DNA from: Trichoderma breve
Lineage: Eukaryota > Ascomycota > Sordariomycetes > Hypocreales > Hypocreaceae
Assembly (NCBI RefSeq): GCF_028502605.1
Contig: NC_079236.1
Coordinates: 186,001-250,000, forward strand
Direction: 5' to 3'
DNA length: 64,000 bases
The notes beneath the pieces are model-generated. The model saw only the letters and a list, made by a program, of their open reading frames with translations. It did no database searches and was not told where the DNA came from. Positions 13,168 through 24,484 of the stretch are shown here, piece by piece (the stretch's first letter is position 1; each line of letters begins with the position of its first letter). Made by a program: the position numbers and the translations under genes.

Positions 13168-14170
13168 TGCGGGTTAATGAACAAAGTATGTAATGTGGTA
13201 TATACAAATGTTTCTTTTTCACGCTGCTATTTGTGAAGACCCAGGACGTCTCGTTTGTGTTGACGGTTAGACTGAAAATCACTTATAATAAGAATTCCAA
13301 GTCATTCAAGATGCCATTCATATTAATGTTCAACACTGTTTTGTCATTTTTGTAATTGAGAAAGCTGAATAAGACCAGAGTCCAGGCCTTTGCATTGTTG
13401 CTGTTCTTAAAATGGTATTACAAGCAAAAGGGCATATCACACACCGTTGAACCTGCGCCCTCTGGATTCCAAATGTAATGATTCGGCACTGTGAAGAAGC
13501 TTCAGTGTCTTTGATGTCATATGCAGGGGCGGCACTCCGCATTATGGAGCGACGGCTCTATTCCCCTCCAAGTCCCATTGCTGAGAAATATTTTGTCACC
13601 CAGACCTTTGTAGTGTTCCGTCCTCTGTAACTTATTCCACATCACCCTACATGCAATATTGATCCACCGAATATAGTAGGACTTGGTGCTCAGAAAAAGG
13701 GGTTGACTGGGACCAAAAGTCAAGACAACCAAATCAACTCCCGTGGAAGTCCCCGATTCGCGGATTTAATACTTGCTTGCATACGGGGGATGGTGGGATG
13801 ACGGAACATTGCAGAAGCGGCTTTTCGGATCTCTTTCATGTTCCTAGTCTGAGTATTGCCGTGGTGGGTCGTATCCTATCCGGCATTCAATGCTCTAGAG
13901 GCTATACTCTTACACGTCGATTGGATAGTAATCTCAGAAGCTCGTATTCATGATTGCAAGACCGTTACTTGCCTTTCCAGGGTATTTGGTTGACTTATGG
14001 TCCGTATAAACGCCTAATGAGTGTCACTCTCTTCAACCTTGCGAGCCCCTAGCAGCATACAGGTATATAAGACACACAAACACCCGCCTGGCCCGGCACT
14101 TGTCAAACACCAAGAGGCAGACCAACCAACACACGGACTTTTAATCTAGAACTTCTTCAACGAATACAAT
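13168..14170. other. Intergenic region upstream of aspartic protease
   Basis: About 1.0 kb, AT-rich in its first half, between two co-oriented genes. No coding sequence supported; it contains the protease core promoter near 14064. Confidence 0.5.
14064..14071 (+). promoter_or_regulatory. TATA box of aspartic protease gene
   Basis: TATATAAG about 107 bp upstream of the ATG at 14171, followed by CA-rich sequence typical of fungal 5' leaders. Confidence 0.6.
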
Positions 14171-15384
14171 ATGCACGTTCCTCTTGCATCTCTCTCATTT
14201 GCTTCCCTCGCCGCGGCTTCTCTACCAGAGGGCGTGATCGAAATCCCGCTCCAGCGCATCAAAAACCAGAGCGCGTATGGCGCCGAATTCCTCGTCGGCA
14301 ACCCGCCGCAAAAGGCCATTATTTCGGCCGACACGGGCAGTCCGACATATGCCTTTGAGTCACCCCGTACGTACTAACACTCCCAATTCCTCTTGAAATT
14401 CAATTACACGGGAGGAGATATGTCGATGCGACAATTTACATCGCTGACCTTTGTCTCACAGGCAATGTCGTATGCCAGAATGGCTTCTGCTCAAGCTACG
14501 GCACTTACGACAACACCACTTCCACCACAACAAAATGGATCAGCGATGGCTATAACGATTTGCTCATCGACCATGGCTTTGGAAGCTACATCAACGACAC
14601 TCTTCAGGTCGGCGGCATCACCGTCAAAGACATGATGTTTGGCGTCGTCGAGCTAAACGCTGCCTCTTTTCCCATCAACACGCAACAGACTGCCATTTTC
14701 GGCCTTGGAGCCTTCTGTCAGACCAAGGCCTGTGACACCTACCCGACTTTCATCAACCAACTATACGAGCACGGTGTCATTTCCCGCCGTGCCTTTAGCG
14801 TATATCTAGGACCGAATGATGCCGACGCCAAAGCGTCGCTGCTCATCGGTGGAATTGATCTGGCTAAACGCCAGGGTCCCGTTTACAAATTGGATGTCCT
14901 AGATCCGACCACGATCGCGGCGAATGAGCAGCCAAACTGGATCCCCCTTTCCAGCCTCGAATTGCAGCTTGCAAATGGAACCAAAGTCACCTCTACCTAT
15001 GACAATGGCACATACGCTCTCTGGGACACCGGCTCTCCCGGATGGTACGTCCAGCAAGATCTTTTTGACGCCCTCACCAGTTATTGGGGGCTCGCAAACC
15101 CTGATCCAAATGACACCTTATTTGTGGACTGCAAGTTCCGTGAGCCATCTGATGACTCCATTGCTGTGAATCTTGGTCAAGGAATTGTCTTCAATGTGCC
15201 GCTGAGTTCTCTGCCCATAGACAACGGTGATGGCACTTGCACTGCACCTGTTGCGCCGTTTGGTACCTTAATGGGTGATACTTTTCTCCGCAATGTCTAC
15301 TTTACCTTCGATTACGACAACCTGACGATTGAGTTTTCTCTCGCAAAGTACACTGATGAGACGAACATTGTCAAGATTGAGTAA
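14171..15384 (+). CDS. Secreted pepsin-type aspartic protease (A1 family)
   Basis: Extracellular A1 aspartyl endopeptidase. Two exons: 14171-14366 and 14462-15384, 372 aa. Seen: a signal peptide (residues 1-18 or so), then almost immediately the N-lobe start (IPLQRIKNQSAYGAEFLVG), first catalytic motif ADTGSPT (Asp54) and second LWDTGSPG (Asp254), with a late GTLMGDTFLRNVYFTFD segment typical of the C-lobe. Unlike most secreted pepsins there is no 50-80-residue propeptide between signal and mature domain; the layout resembles yapsin/candidapepsin-like proteases. No GPI attachment signal is visible at the C terminus. It sits between the two hexosaminidase genes, pointing to extracellular protein and wall degradation. 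The first exon could be misassigned, but the frame across the intron (SPR|NVVCQ) is consistent. Confidence 0.9.
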
Positions 15385-15556
15385 TGAATGTGGCAGCCAA
15401 GCATTGTGTGGGCATACTTATGGTCTGTAATCAGGGATAGGAGGAGGAACACCGACTTGCACTTGCGATTATGAATGATGATGCATCAATGAAGATAGTA
15501 TATAGTAATTGAATAATTATTTACATCATCTTTTGCTAGCTGCGATCTATGTCAAT

Positions 15557-17215
15557 TTAATGCGCCACCGGAAGCTTTCCTTTTGGCTGCGCATCACCAA
15601 ATAGAATATCCACCGCCGCAGAAAATGCTTCGACAGTCGGCTCATAGACAGCGATGTAAGTGCCTATCTGAGCATCATCCAAGAAGTCGTACGGCGCACA
15701 TGTTGCAATTGAGATTAAAGGCGATGCACCACGCCTCTTGGCAATTTCTAGGCCGAGCTCCTTCTGGTATTTAGATTCACGGGCATTGCGAGTGGCTAAG
15801 ATAACAACATCGGCCTCTTCCACTTGCTTCCACTGCTCATCCGTGAGGGTAGATTTAGTAAATCGGACATCAGAAAACTGAGGTGCTCTCTTGCGGATAC
15901 GATCTCCGAAAGTCTCTCCGATCCAAGGAACTCGAGTTGGCAGAGTTCCGCTATCAACAGCTCCGCCGATGGGCACATCGGGTCCGGGAGAGATAAATGC
16001 AATCTTTGTGGCCGACTTGAGAGGCAGAAGACCCTCTTGGGCTCGGACAAGAGTAGTTGCATCTGCGTATACCTTGTGAGCGAGCTTCTCTCCCCTCTCG
16101 TTGATTGTGGCCAAGGTCGCTGGGGGCTCTGCGTGGAGAGCAACGTCCCAGTTTGTGTATCTATCCTTTAGCTTTCGAAGACGCTCCAGAGATTCGTCGA
16201 CTCTCTCCTGAGAGAGCTTTCCGGTGTTTATAGCTTCGCAGACGTGGTCAATAGCTCCCGATTGCACGTCAAAAGTATGGCAGATCATGACGTTGTCAAC
16301 ACCAGCCTGGAATGCCATGAGTGATCCTTCAACAGTGCCATAAGTCGCACGGACGCCATCCATTTCGAGACAGTCAGTCATGATGACACCGTCGTATTTC
16401 CACTCATTTCGCAAGATTCCAATGCTGTCTGGGGATAGAGTTGCAGGTAAGCCATCCTTTAATAACTGTGGAAGAGAAATGTGAGCCGTCATGATCATCT
16501 CAATGTTGTCGGCAACGGCATCGCGGAACGGAATAAGTTCCAGTTTATCCATATCAGCCCTTGATTTATCAATAACGGGCAGTCCGTAATGTGAATCCAC
16601 GGCGGTATCTCCATGGCCTGGGAAATGCTTGATGCACGGCACCACTTTGTGCTCTCTCAGGCCTTTTGTGCAGGCGGCTGCAAATTTGGATACTGTTTCT
16701 GCTTGGTCGCTGGGGCTTCGAACACCAATCACGGGGTTTAGTGGCTCTGAGTTAATGTCGCCAACTGGGGCGTAGTTCATGTTGATGCCGAAATATCGCA
16801 GCATCTCAGCTGTGGCCTTTCCAACTTCATAGGCCGAATCGAGAGAGCCAGCGGCGCCGAGAGTCATGGGGCCGGGCTGCTGAGAGGCAACGGGTGGTGA
16901 AATGCGAGTAACCAATCCATTTTCTTGGTCTATTCCGATGAAAAGAGGCTGGCTGTGACCTGCATCCTTGGCAATCTTCTGGAGACCCAAACACAGCGCC
17001 TGGAGCTGTGCAGCATCAAGCACGTTGCGCTTGAACAGGACAATTGCTCCGACGCCGTAATCACGAATCAGAGTTGTGATCTCTTTGTTAATTTCACGAC
17101 CGTGAAAGCCAACCGCAAATAGCTGAGCGTAAACAAGTTAGCCATGCCTCGTCTTGGCGAGAAGGTGGTTAGATCTCACCTGGCCGACTTTCTTGCGCTG
17201 CTCCGCTGACACCAT
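15557..17215 (-). CDS. GH3 beta-N-acetylhexosaminidase, NagZ-like
   Basis: Glycoside hydrolase family 3 enzyme of the NagZ-like branch, predicted to release N-acetylglucosamine from chitin oligomers. Two exons: 17215-17180 (12 residues) and 17122-15557, total 533 aa. Seen: GQ|LFAVGFHG at the start, IDQENGLVTR, then KHFPGHGDT (residues 177-185) followed by DSH with the Asp188-His190 dyad characteristic of NagZ-type enzymes, and VIMTDCLEMDG with the likely nucleophile Asp262. A C-terminal alpha/beta domain follows (about 330-533). No signal peptide is visible, so the enzyme is probably cytosolic, acting on imported oligosaccharides. It is convergent with the aspartic protease gene. Established GlcNAc-catabolic clusters of Trichoderma contain a GH3 enzyme (NAG3), but none of the other cluster genes are here, so this is likely a separate paralogue. 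Confidence 0.93.
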
Positions 17216-18251
17216 TTTGAATGTCTCGAAGCTGATCCTGGATATAACACGACCGGATATTGAAGTCAAATACCTCTCCTTCCTATTTCGTATGCCTCTC
17301 GAGGGGAGTCCGGAGAGAATCCAAGTATCAGTTTCGCAATTTGTGTTGGGCTAGGCAGGTGATGGTCTAAGGTTCTGATCCTTAATGAGCTTCATTTACC
17401 ACTTGCGGGGCATTAACCTCTTTACTAAACAATGTAACGTCTCGGGTGCCGCTGCCGAAAATTGCTTGAAGCTTATCTTCTTCACTTCATTATTCCCCGG
17501 AAACTGCTGTTTGGGAATGCCTCGATTTGTTCGCCGATATAGGCTATTCTGTCATCGTGTCTTGGAGTGGGGGTCAAGCGATGTTTTGGCCAGCAATGGC
17601 ATTGGCTTGGCTACAAAAGTGGCTTGAAAATGTAACGTGGAATTTTGACCCCCAATAGTATGGACAAATGAGCTCGCGGGGGTTTGAAGCAGTTGATGCA
17701 CTGCATGTGTTGACTGGGAAAGAATCGACACACTCGATATTACAATCGTCTCTCTACATTATCCGGACTACAATCAACATCTCAAAACTCTTGACCGTCC
17801 CTTTCAAGGCCGAAAAGTTTACCTATCTCAGAATTATGATGCCTCACACGGAATCTCCAACCCCACTACTGCGACAACGAATAATTTCCCCGCCATGGAG
17901 ACGTGAATGGTGGGGGAGGGGTAATTCTGTCAAGTTGACTTGCAAGAAATGAGGCGGCGATATTATTGACGCAGATATAAGGGACAAATATCAGTAGAAT
18001 TATGCTCATAAACCACAGCTGGCCGAATCTGCAAATGGTTACTCTCTATCGTGTCACAATACACACTTGACTAGATATGCTTTGAGCAAACATTGGGACA
18101 CCTATATGGAGACACAGAAACGGCCGATGGTGGATATATGACAGAGTGAAGAATCAATCATTATACTAATATACATACATTACTAATAGGAGATGTCTGT
18201 GTCTTATGATGGTAGACTGCAAACAGCCGGATCTGATCTTCCTTGCCAAAA
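17216..18251. other. Intergenic region, no supported gene
   Basis: About 1.0 kb between the GH3 start and the 3' end of the monooxygenase gene. The small + strand ORFs at 17385-17627 and 17668-17952 have no recognisable features. Confidence 0.5.
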
Positions 18252-19493
18252 TCATGATGCCATTTGCTGAAATGCTGCCATCATATCAGCCATTGCCTGC
18301 GCTCCATCGTCGGAAAACAGCATCTTGGAATTTTGCCACGTTTCTTCTGCCGCTCGTTTAGATCTTTCGAACATCTTTGTATCGAATTCTGAAACCAGAG
18401 GTGTCATGATCTGTTGGAATTCTGCAGCGCTTTCGACCTTATCCCACGATTGGATGATTGTATTCGCAAGATCCAACGAATCCCACAATGCAAGGTTGAC
18501 GCCTTCCCCTGCCCATGGCATCATCAAATGAGCCGCATCGCCAATGATAGCAACGCCCGGTTGTGCCTCCCATGTATGGCCAATGGGGAGCATGTACAGG
18601 GGCTTTGGCTCAGACAATTGAGTCGCGTTTGCTGTAGCCAGTGTTTCGTCGACGGCAGTGGAAATAAGATCTTTGACTTGCTCACCCCAAGTACCAAAAA
18701 GATCTGAACTGTCTATCAAGGCTTTTTTCAGGCTTCCGGCTTCCAAGACTGCCGAAGGTTCGCAAAATGGAGTTTCATCTTCTGTCGAGACTCCAACGTA
18801 AAGGCGAATGGAGTCTTGTACCCCACGATGGCTTACAACACCCTTTTTACTGCCGAGAATGAAGCACGAGCCAGAGCCAACCAGGGTAGACAAAGCAGGA
18901 TAGCGAGTTGTAGCGTTGAGGATGTCTAATGTGAGATATTGCATGCCGCCGTAATAGGGCTGGACTGTTGTTATAAGATTGCGAATCTTGGACCAAGCCC
19001 CATCTGCGCCCACCACGAAATCGTGCTCAAAGATTCCTTTGGTACCGAAATCAAGGGAAATTCGGTTCGTAGATGTTCGGCTTGCGCTTAGCAGCTTGCA
19101 CTCCCAGTTTATACGCTCAGTGGGTATCGACGCGAGCAACAAGTGCGTGAGTGTGTTACGCGCAATTTCGGGGCGGCTTTGAGGCCCTGGACCTCCATTG
19201 TCTCTATGAGTTACCCGGGCATGCTTATTCATGACGACGAGCTCTTCACTGCAGTCAAGGATATGCTTCTGGAAGTCTTCCCACAGACCACAGGCGCGTA
19301 TGGCTGCTAGTCCAGACTCTTGGTGAAGATCTAACATGCCGGATGGCGTCAGAAGACTCGAATCGTCGGGTTTGTCCCGAAGTTCATAAATTGTGAATGG
19401 AATCCCATGTTTATAGAGGAGAACGCCAAGACAGAGACCAGACGGCCCTCCGCCAATGATAGCGATGCTGGGAAGTGAATCTGAGGCTGGCAT
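18252..19493 (-). CDS. FAD-dependent monooxygenase (PF01494 type)
   Basis: Single-exon 413-aa flavoprotein monooxygenase of the aromatic hydroxylase/TetX-like group, using NAD(P)H and O2 on an unknown aromatic or polycyclic substrate. Seen: N-terminal Rossmann motif AIIGGGPSGL (about residues 11-20) with ELRDKPDD at the end of the second strand, the central DFVVGADGAWSKIRN (DG motif region), and the late GDAAHLMMPWAGEG FAD-binding signature. No signal peptide or membrane anchor. It is divergent from the methyltransferase at 20162 with 668 bp between, a region carrying CACGTG and a CGG inverted repeat, so the two may share control. The substrate cannot be inferred. Confidence 0.92.
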   Translation of the reverse strand: MPASDSLPSIAIIGGGPSGLCLGVLLYKHGIPFTIYELRDKPDDSSLLTPSGMLDLHQESGLAAIRACGLWEDFQKHILDCSEELVVMNKHARVTHRDNGGPGPQSRPEIARNTLTHLLLASIPTERINWECKLLSASRTSTNRISLDFGTKGIFEHDFVVGADGAWSKIRNLITTVQPYYGGMQYLTLDILNATTRYPALSTLVGSGSCFILGSKKGVVSHRGVQDSIRLYVGVSTEDETPFCEPSAVLEAGSLKKALIDSSDLFGTWGEQVKDLISTAVDETLATANATQLSEPKPLYMLPIGHTWEAQPGVAIIGDAAHLMMPWAGEGVNLALWDSLDLANTIIQSWDKVESAAEFQQIMTPLVSEFDTKMFERSKRAAEETWQNSKMLFSDDGAQAMADMMAAFQQMAS

Positions 19494-20161
19494 GTTGTGG
19501 AGGTTGTTCAGAAAAGTGATAAATGGCTGCCAACTGAGAGCCTATCCTGCAAGTTTAACTGAACTTCTTCTCTGGAGGCTGGATGAATAGCGTCAACTTG
19601 ATTTAAATAGCTACTACTGAAATCCTTCATCGTGTCCTTTCGGCATAGACTCGAGATGACCAGTGCTGTCCTTTTCACATCTACGCACTAAGATATCGAA
19701 TGGCATACGTAGCCAGACACGTTGACTCATTGAAAAGCACCTTCAGTCGGTTTCATCTGGACAACTTCGGACACGACGCAAGAACAAGATCCTGATCCAG
19801 GATTCTTCACGTGACCTCGGACGCTCGTCCGGGCGCTCTCGGGCCCGAAGCCGGTATCGGCGGATTTATTTCGGACGGCCGAAGTTCTCTCGGATTAAAG
19901 GCGTTGGATGGCTGTTTGATGCATCATCACAGAGGTTTTGACAGCATTGGAGGTGTTGGTTGAGTCTTTAGGATGAAGATGATCATTATTTTCGTATTTC
20001 GTATTTAGATTGAGATGTATGACTCTTGATATGGAAATTATTATATATAATGCTGGGTTCGGATCATGTCCCATTCGCGTTGATCTACAGCTACAACCGA
20101 CTGGGCTTGAACACGTATAGCCCAATCTCTCCTCATTCATCCCTCGAATCTGATCTACGAA
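19494..20161. promoter_or_regulatory. Shared divergent promoter with CACGTG and CGG elements
   Basis: 668 bp separating the divergent monooxygenase and methyltransferase starts. It contains a perfect CACGTG (19808-19813, bHLH-type), a GC-rich patch at 19816-19895 with repeated TCGGA/CCGA triplets, and the inverted repeat TTCGG-N4-CCGAA at 19870-19883, the form bound by Zn2Cys6 dimers. Binding is inference from motif shape only. Confidence 0.4.
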
Positions 20162-21031
20162 ATGATATCTCGTCCCCTTAGCCGACTTCCAAAGATTTTG
20201 CTCACCAGAACAATGGCCACGCAATCAACTGGCCAGGGAAGAGCAGCCGCCACGAAAGATTGGTCGGCGGCTCAGTATCTCAAATTCGCTGAGCAGCGCA
20301 CCCGACCCTCGCGTGATCTTATTGCTCAAGTGCCTCTGGCATCGCCAACTCGCATTATCGACATTGGATGCGGCCCTGGTAATTCAACTGAAGTCCTTGC
20401 GAAACAATGGCCGGATGCGCATATTTCGGGCATGGATTCCTCTCCCGACATGATTGAAACGGCACGCAAGGCACTGCCTAACCTGGACTTTACTGTGGCG
20501 GATCTAGCAACTTATACGCCAGAGGGACCGGTTGACCTTCTCTTTTCCAATGCAGTCTTTCAATGGATCAACTTTGAGGACAGGATCCCCATCATCAGCC
20601 GCCTGATTCAATCCCTCAAGCCTGGAGGTGTTTTTGCATTCCAAGTTCCCGACAACCACACGGAGAAATCTCATGAAGCCATGCGTGCAGTTGCCGAGAA
20701 CGGTCCTTGGGCAGAGACCCTTGGACGACTCAAGCCGGCACTGGGGCCTTTCCAGACGCCTATTGAGCTTTACAATGGACTGAAGCCCCTGTGTTCGTCT
20801 ATAGATGTGTGGCATACGTATTACCAGCATCCTTTGGGTGGTCACCATGAGATTGTTGAATGGGTCAAGGGCACGGGGCTACGGCCCTTTATCGATCCGC
20901 TCGAACCTGACCAGAAGGAAGGATTTCTAGCAGCGTACCTGGAGAAGCTCAAGGAGCTTTATCCCCTTTGCGATGATGGATCTGTCTTGCTGCGATATCC
21001 TCGACTATTTTTTGTTGCTGTCCGCGCTTGA
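20162..21031 (+). CDS. Trans-aconitate methyltransferase-like SAM methyltransferase
   Basis: Single-exon 289-aa class I methyltransferase closely resembling bacterial Tam and yeast Tmt1, which methyl-esterify trans-aconitate or related dicarboxylates. Seen: WSAAQYLKFAEQRTRPSRDL (Tam-type N-terminal helix), motif I IIDIGCGPGNST, motif II SGMDSSPDMI, motif IV LLFSNAVFQWI and the family-typical QVPDNHTEKSHEAM, plus a C-terminal RYPRLFFVA. The first ATG gives a 17-residue basic, Arg/Leu-rich leader (SRPLSRLPKILLTRTM) that looks like a mitochondrial presequence; an internal ATG at 20213 would give a cytosolic form. This would suit a role in aconitate detoxification near the TCA cycle. It is divergent from the FAD monooxygenase. 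Confidence 0.88.
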   Translation: MISRPLSRLPKILLTRTMATQSTGQGRAAATKDWSAAQYLKFAEQRTRPSRDLIAQVPLASPTRIIDIGCGPGNSTEVLAKQWPDAHISGMDSSPDMIETARKALPNLDFTVADLATYTPEGPVDLLFSNAVFQWINFEDRIPIISRLIQSLKPGGVFAFQVPDNHTEKSHEAMRAVAENGPWAETLGRLKPALGPFQTPIELYNGLKPLCSSIDVWHTYYQHPLGGHHEIVEWVKGTGLRPFIDPLEPDQKEGFLAAYLEKLKELYPLCDDGSVLLRYPRLFFVAVRA

Positions 21032-21109
21032 GTTCGGCACGAGCATTGTATCTATTTACAGGAGTCTAGTTTGATTCATACAAATACAGCTTTTAAAGCG
21101 AATAATCTG

Positions 21110-22663
21110 CTAAACTTTCGCAAAAAATGCGCGATTCTTCCGGAATCTGGCAACTGCCACGAGAGCCGTAGCTCCCAATCCCATGCAGCCAGCATATGTG
21201 ATGGCGGGTCTGTATGCCTCGAATCCGCCCCCTGTTCCTCCGTAGGCATCGAGAAGATATCCAGCGATTGGTGAACCCTGAAATTATTAGCAAATTGAGT
21301 ATTGTCTATCGGTATTGTGGATGGGCTGTGAAGGCTTACCATGAGATATCCACCGCCCCAACCAGTAACAATCATGGCCATGGCCACAGACACTCTCTGA
21401 GACCCAAAGACATTACCCACCACCGTAGGCATGGTGGAAAAGAAGCCACCGTTAGCTGCACCGTTGATAACAACGAAAACAATTAGTGGAGCCAGGGTTT
21501 TCGAAGCAGGCCATATCGCTAACATAGTAACGGCGTTAATCAACAGAGAAAACATTAATACGTTGAGAGCGCCAAATCTGTCACAAAGGAAGCCACAGAG
21601 AATCCTCCCTGCAGCGGATGAGAGATTAAAGCCCGCCAGGAGACCAGCACCAGTCGATGCAGACAGACCGACAGACCTGCTGTAGAGCGGAATAAAGAAC
21701 GCGGGAACCAAGAGAGGAAAAGTTGCAATCGCGCCAGCGGTGAATATGATTACGAACCCGAGATCGCGGAAAAGACGCCTAAATACGTTATCAGCTTAGG
21801 AATTGAGTCTCCCAAAGGATTCGTCTCACCATTCGATGAAGCTTGCGGTTTTGACTGGCGATCTCTCTTTCACCAACCATGCCGCAGGGAGACCGGTAGC
21901 CAGTGTCACAAGTCCAAGAACTCGATACGCCCATGCAATTCCGTGTCGCTGAATTACTGCATCTAAGAGAAAACTCGTAGTCGCTCCACCAAAGCCTCCT
22001 CCAGCGAATACGATGCCGTTTGCCAGTCCCCTCTTCTTGCTGAAATACTGTGCCGGGGTAGCAGATACAGCCATGAAACAGAGGCTCATCCCAAGACCGA
22101 GAGTAACGCCAGAGGTGACGAACAATCCTGCGAGGCTGGAGACTGCGAAGCTGCTCACTATTTCAGACATGCCGAGGAGAAAAATGCCTAGGATGGCTGT
22201 TCGCTGGGCCCCAATTGCTCGGATGATGCGCGCATTGAGAATAGCCAAGCAGGAGATGAGGGCAATGGCCAATGAGCCAACATATGACAAAGTTGCGGGA
22301 CTTGAGAGTCCCTTTTCCACAAGAGCTCCTTGGAGTACACCCCAGCTATAGCCCATTCCTACAAACTACAATGAATGAATTCGTATCAGTCATGTATCCC
22401 TTACCCAAACACGCACCATGTTGGAGATCCAGATATGTACTCACCCACCACGTGATGATGGCACAGGCACCAACGACGACCCAGCCATATCCTCCATCCG
22501 GCACGACCGAGTCTGCTAGACGAGAAGCTTCCAAGACATCATCAGATGACGAGGTTTGAGACTCGTCAACGACTGCATTGTTGTGAAACCGGTTATGCCC
22601 AGATGCGTTATTCTGTATGGGAAGCTCAACGAGCTCAACTGCGGTGGTCGTTGAAGTCGCCAT
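21110..22663 (-). CDS. MFS monocarboxylate-type transporter
   Basis: Plasma-membrane transporter of the fungal monocarboxylate porter (MCT, SLC16-like) group. Four exons: 22663-22445, 22365-21830, 21778-21340 and 21277-21110, giving 453 aa with about 12 hydrophobic segments; all junctions preserve frame. Seen: a polar Ser/Thr-rich N terminus, then VPDGGYGWVVVGACAI, the signature of MCT family TM1 (D/E-G-G-W/Y-G-W), a Gly-rich GLGMSLCF segment, VFAGGGFGG, and SAAGRILCGFLCDRFG in the second half. Fungal members include riboflavin and esterified-carboxylate transporters, so the substrate is open. It is close to the Tam-like gene (convergent, 79 bp between stop codons), so transport of organic acids or their esters is an attractive but unproven link. 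Confidence 0.9.
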
Positions 22664-23211
22664 TGTGATGGAAAATAGGATACAGCAACTCTGTGTTTTT
22701 CACTAGGCCACAGACTTTATATCAACGGCCAGTTGTTTTTTTTGCTGATGATCGCTATAGGCCGTGGTGAATTCTTAGGCCGAGCGGTCCACATCCTGGC
22801 ACGCCCTCTGCTTGACAAGATTCGGAGACAAAAATTGGAGCAGCGTTGGTGGCGCTTTATGCCGGTATTGAATGAGCCGAGGACGGACACTTCCACGTTA
22901 TCTATTCAAAAGCAACGAATAAACGTCTGCTGACTCATCTCTCGTCGGCTAGATTGCTTCTACGCTTTGGTATCGGCTGTGGGCTCAGATCCGGATATGG
23001 GATGTGTACACGTGTAGGTGGATGGATGGGTCAGTTATTTTTATGATGATGAGCAGGCACTAAAGCTGTGAAGCAAACCGAATAAGGTCAATTGTTAATA
23101 TTCTTTTTATTCATCTGCCTGTATTGGCATATTTTTGTACAAGGCCATCTTTGATGCCTGTCAAATTATGTCGCTAAAATGTTCACAGAAATGCAATCGT
23201 TATCCTCGCTC
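22664..23211. other. Intergenic spacer
   Basis: 548 bp between two genes on the same strand: promoter of the MFS gene (22664 onward) and 3' region of the dioxygenase gene. No gene seen. Confidence 0.5.
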
Positions 23212-24484
23212 TCAACCCTGGAACGGAGTCTCGAAGGGTCTCTCCGCCTGGGGCGTAATGCGAGCAAGGTGTCGCCTCTGTCCGTTCTCCCAATCCACCA
23301 GGGCGCTGTGCTGGGTGACTCTGTTGTCCCAGACAACAACAGTCTTGTCCTCCCATTTGACGCGAGCCTGGAAGTCGGCTCCGAGAGCTAGATGATCATA
23401 CAGGAACTTGAGGATAGTGTCGGACTCTTCCTTCTTCAGGCCAACAATGTCGCGAGTGACTATTGAATGGATGTTAGTTATCCGAATCATATTCATATGA
23501 CAGTCCAGCTAGCGTTTAGGACACACGAGACTTACACTGAGGGTTGACATAAATGGCCTTCTCTCCCGTAGCAGGGTGAGTTCGGATGATGGGGTGAGCA
23601 TGAACGACAGGGTCTCGTCGCTTGATGCTGTTGCGAGCAGCGGCGGCATTGACCTGCTCAATACCCGAGTGGGTAGCCTGGAGGCCATGCAGACGCTCCT
23701 GGAAGAGAGGGCTGAGTCGCTTGTATGCCGTGACGGCATCAACGAAGATGGTGTCGCCTCCAGTCTCAGGCTTGTCCAAGATGTACAAGAAGGTGGTTCC
23801 GGGAGGCTGAGCCTCGTATGAAACATCAGAGTGCCATGCCACAGAACTGGTTCTGGTCTTGAAGTAGTCCAAGTGGCCCTTGTCGTTCACGCCACGGTGG
23901 ACGAGATGAACCTCGGGGTAGTTCTCAGGGGAGCCGGATGTGGGGTGAATGTGGTGACGTCCAAAGTATGAGCCGAACTTGAGGGCGTCGGCAATGGGCA
24001 GATCAGCAAAGTCCTGGTCTCGGAAGGCCACAACCTTGCGCTTGGCGACGTAGTGAGCCAGTTCATCTTTGCCGGCGTCGCTGAGGGAGGACAGCTGGAT
24101 GCCTCTCACTTCGGAGCCGATGGAGGGAGTGAGCTCCGTGACCTTGACTCCGCTGGGAAGAAGATTGGGATACGAGGTATCGGCATCCTTGCCATGCTCG
24201 TAGTGCTCAAAAGGCGTAAGAGGAGGGTACTTCTGTTCTGGGTTCCATGTTGGGAGGTAGTGAGGGTACTGTATATGTCGTGTGAGTATAAGGGACTGTT
24301 ACACCGTTCAATTTAACAGACTCACGTGGGCAGCAGGGCCGCCAGCCTTGCCCTCCTCAGCGTCCTTGTCAATGTAGGTCAGATCAATCTCCTTGTACTG
24401 TCCAAGATCCAGCTTATAAACGGATGCCGGAACAGGGCCGTTGTTGCTGGTAGTGGTAGTAGTCTCAACCAATGCGGGAGCCAT
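23212..24484 (-). CDS. TauD/Jlp1-type 2-oxoglutarate sulfonate dioxygenase
   Basis: Fe(II)/2-oxoglutarate dioxygenase of the TauD family, predicted to cleave taurine or other alkylsulfonates (or related substrates) to aldehyde plus sulfite, allowing sulfonates as sulfur source. Three exons: 24484-24326, 24268-23536 and 23459-23212, 379 aa. Seen: iron ligands in AWHSDVSY (His199, Asp201) and the distal His348 in VTQHSALVDW, with the 2-oxoglutarate-binding Arg in RRHLARITP near residue 364. Length and motif spacing match fungal Jlp1-like enzymes. The N terminus is soluble; no signal peptide. A PLP cysteine-synthase-like gene lies about 4.2 kb away, giving a possible sulfur theme, but the genes are not tightly clustered. 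Confidence 0.93.
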
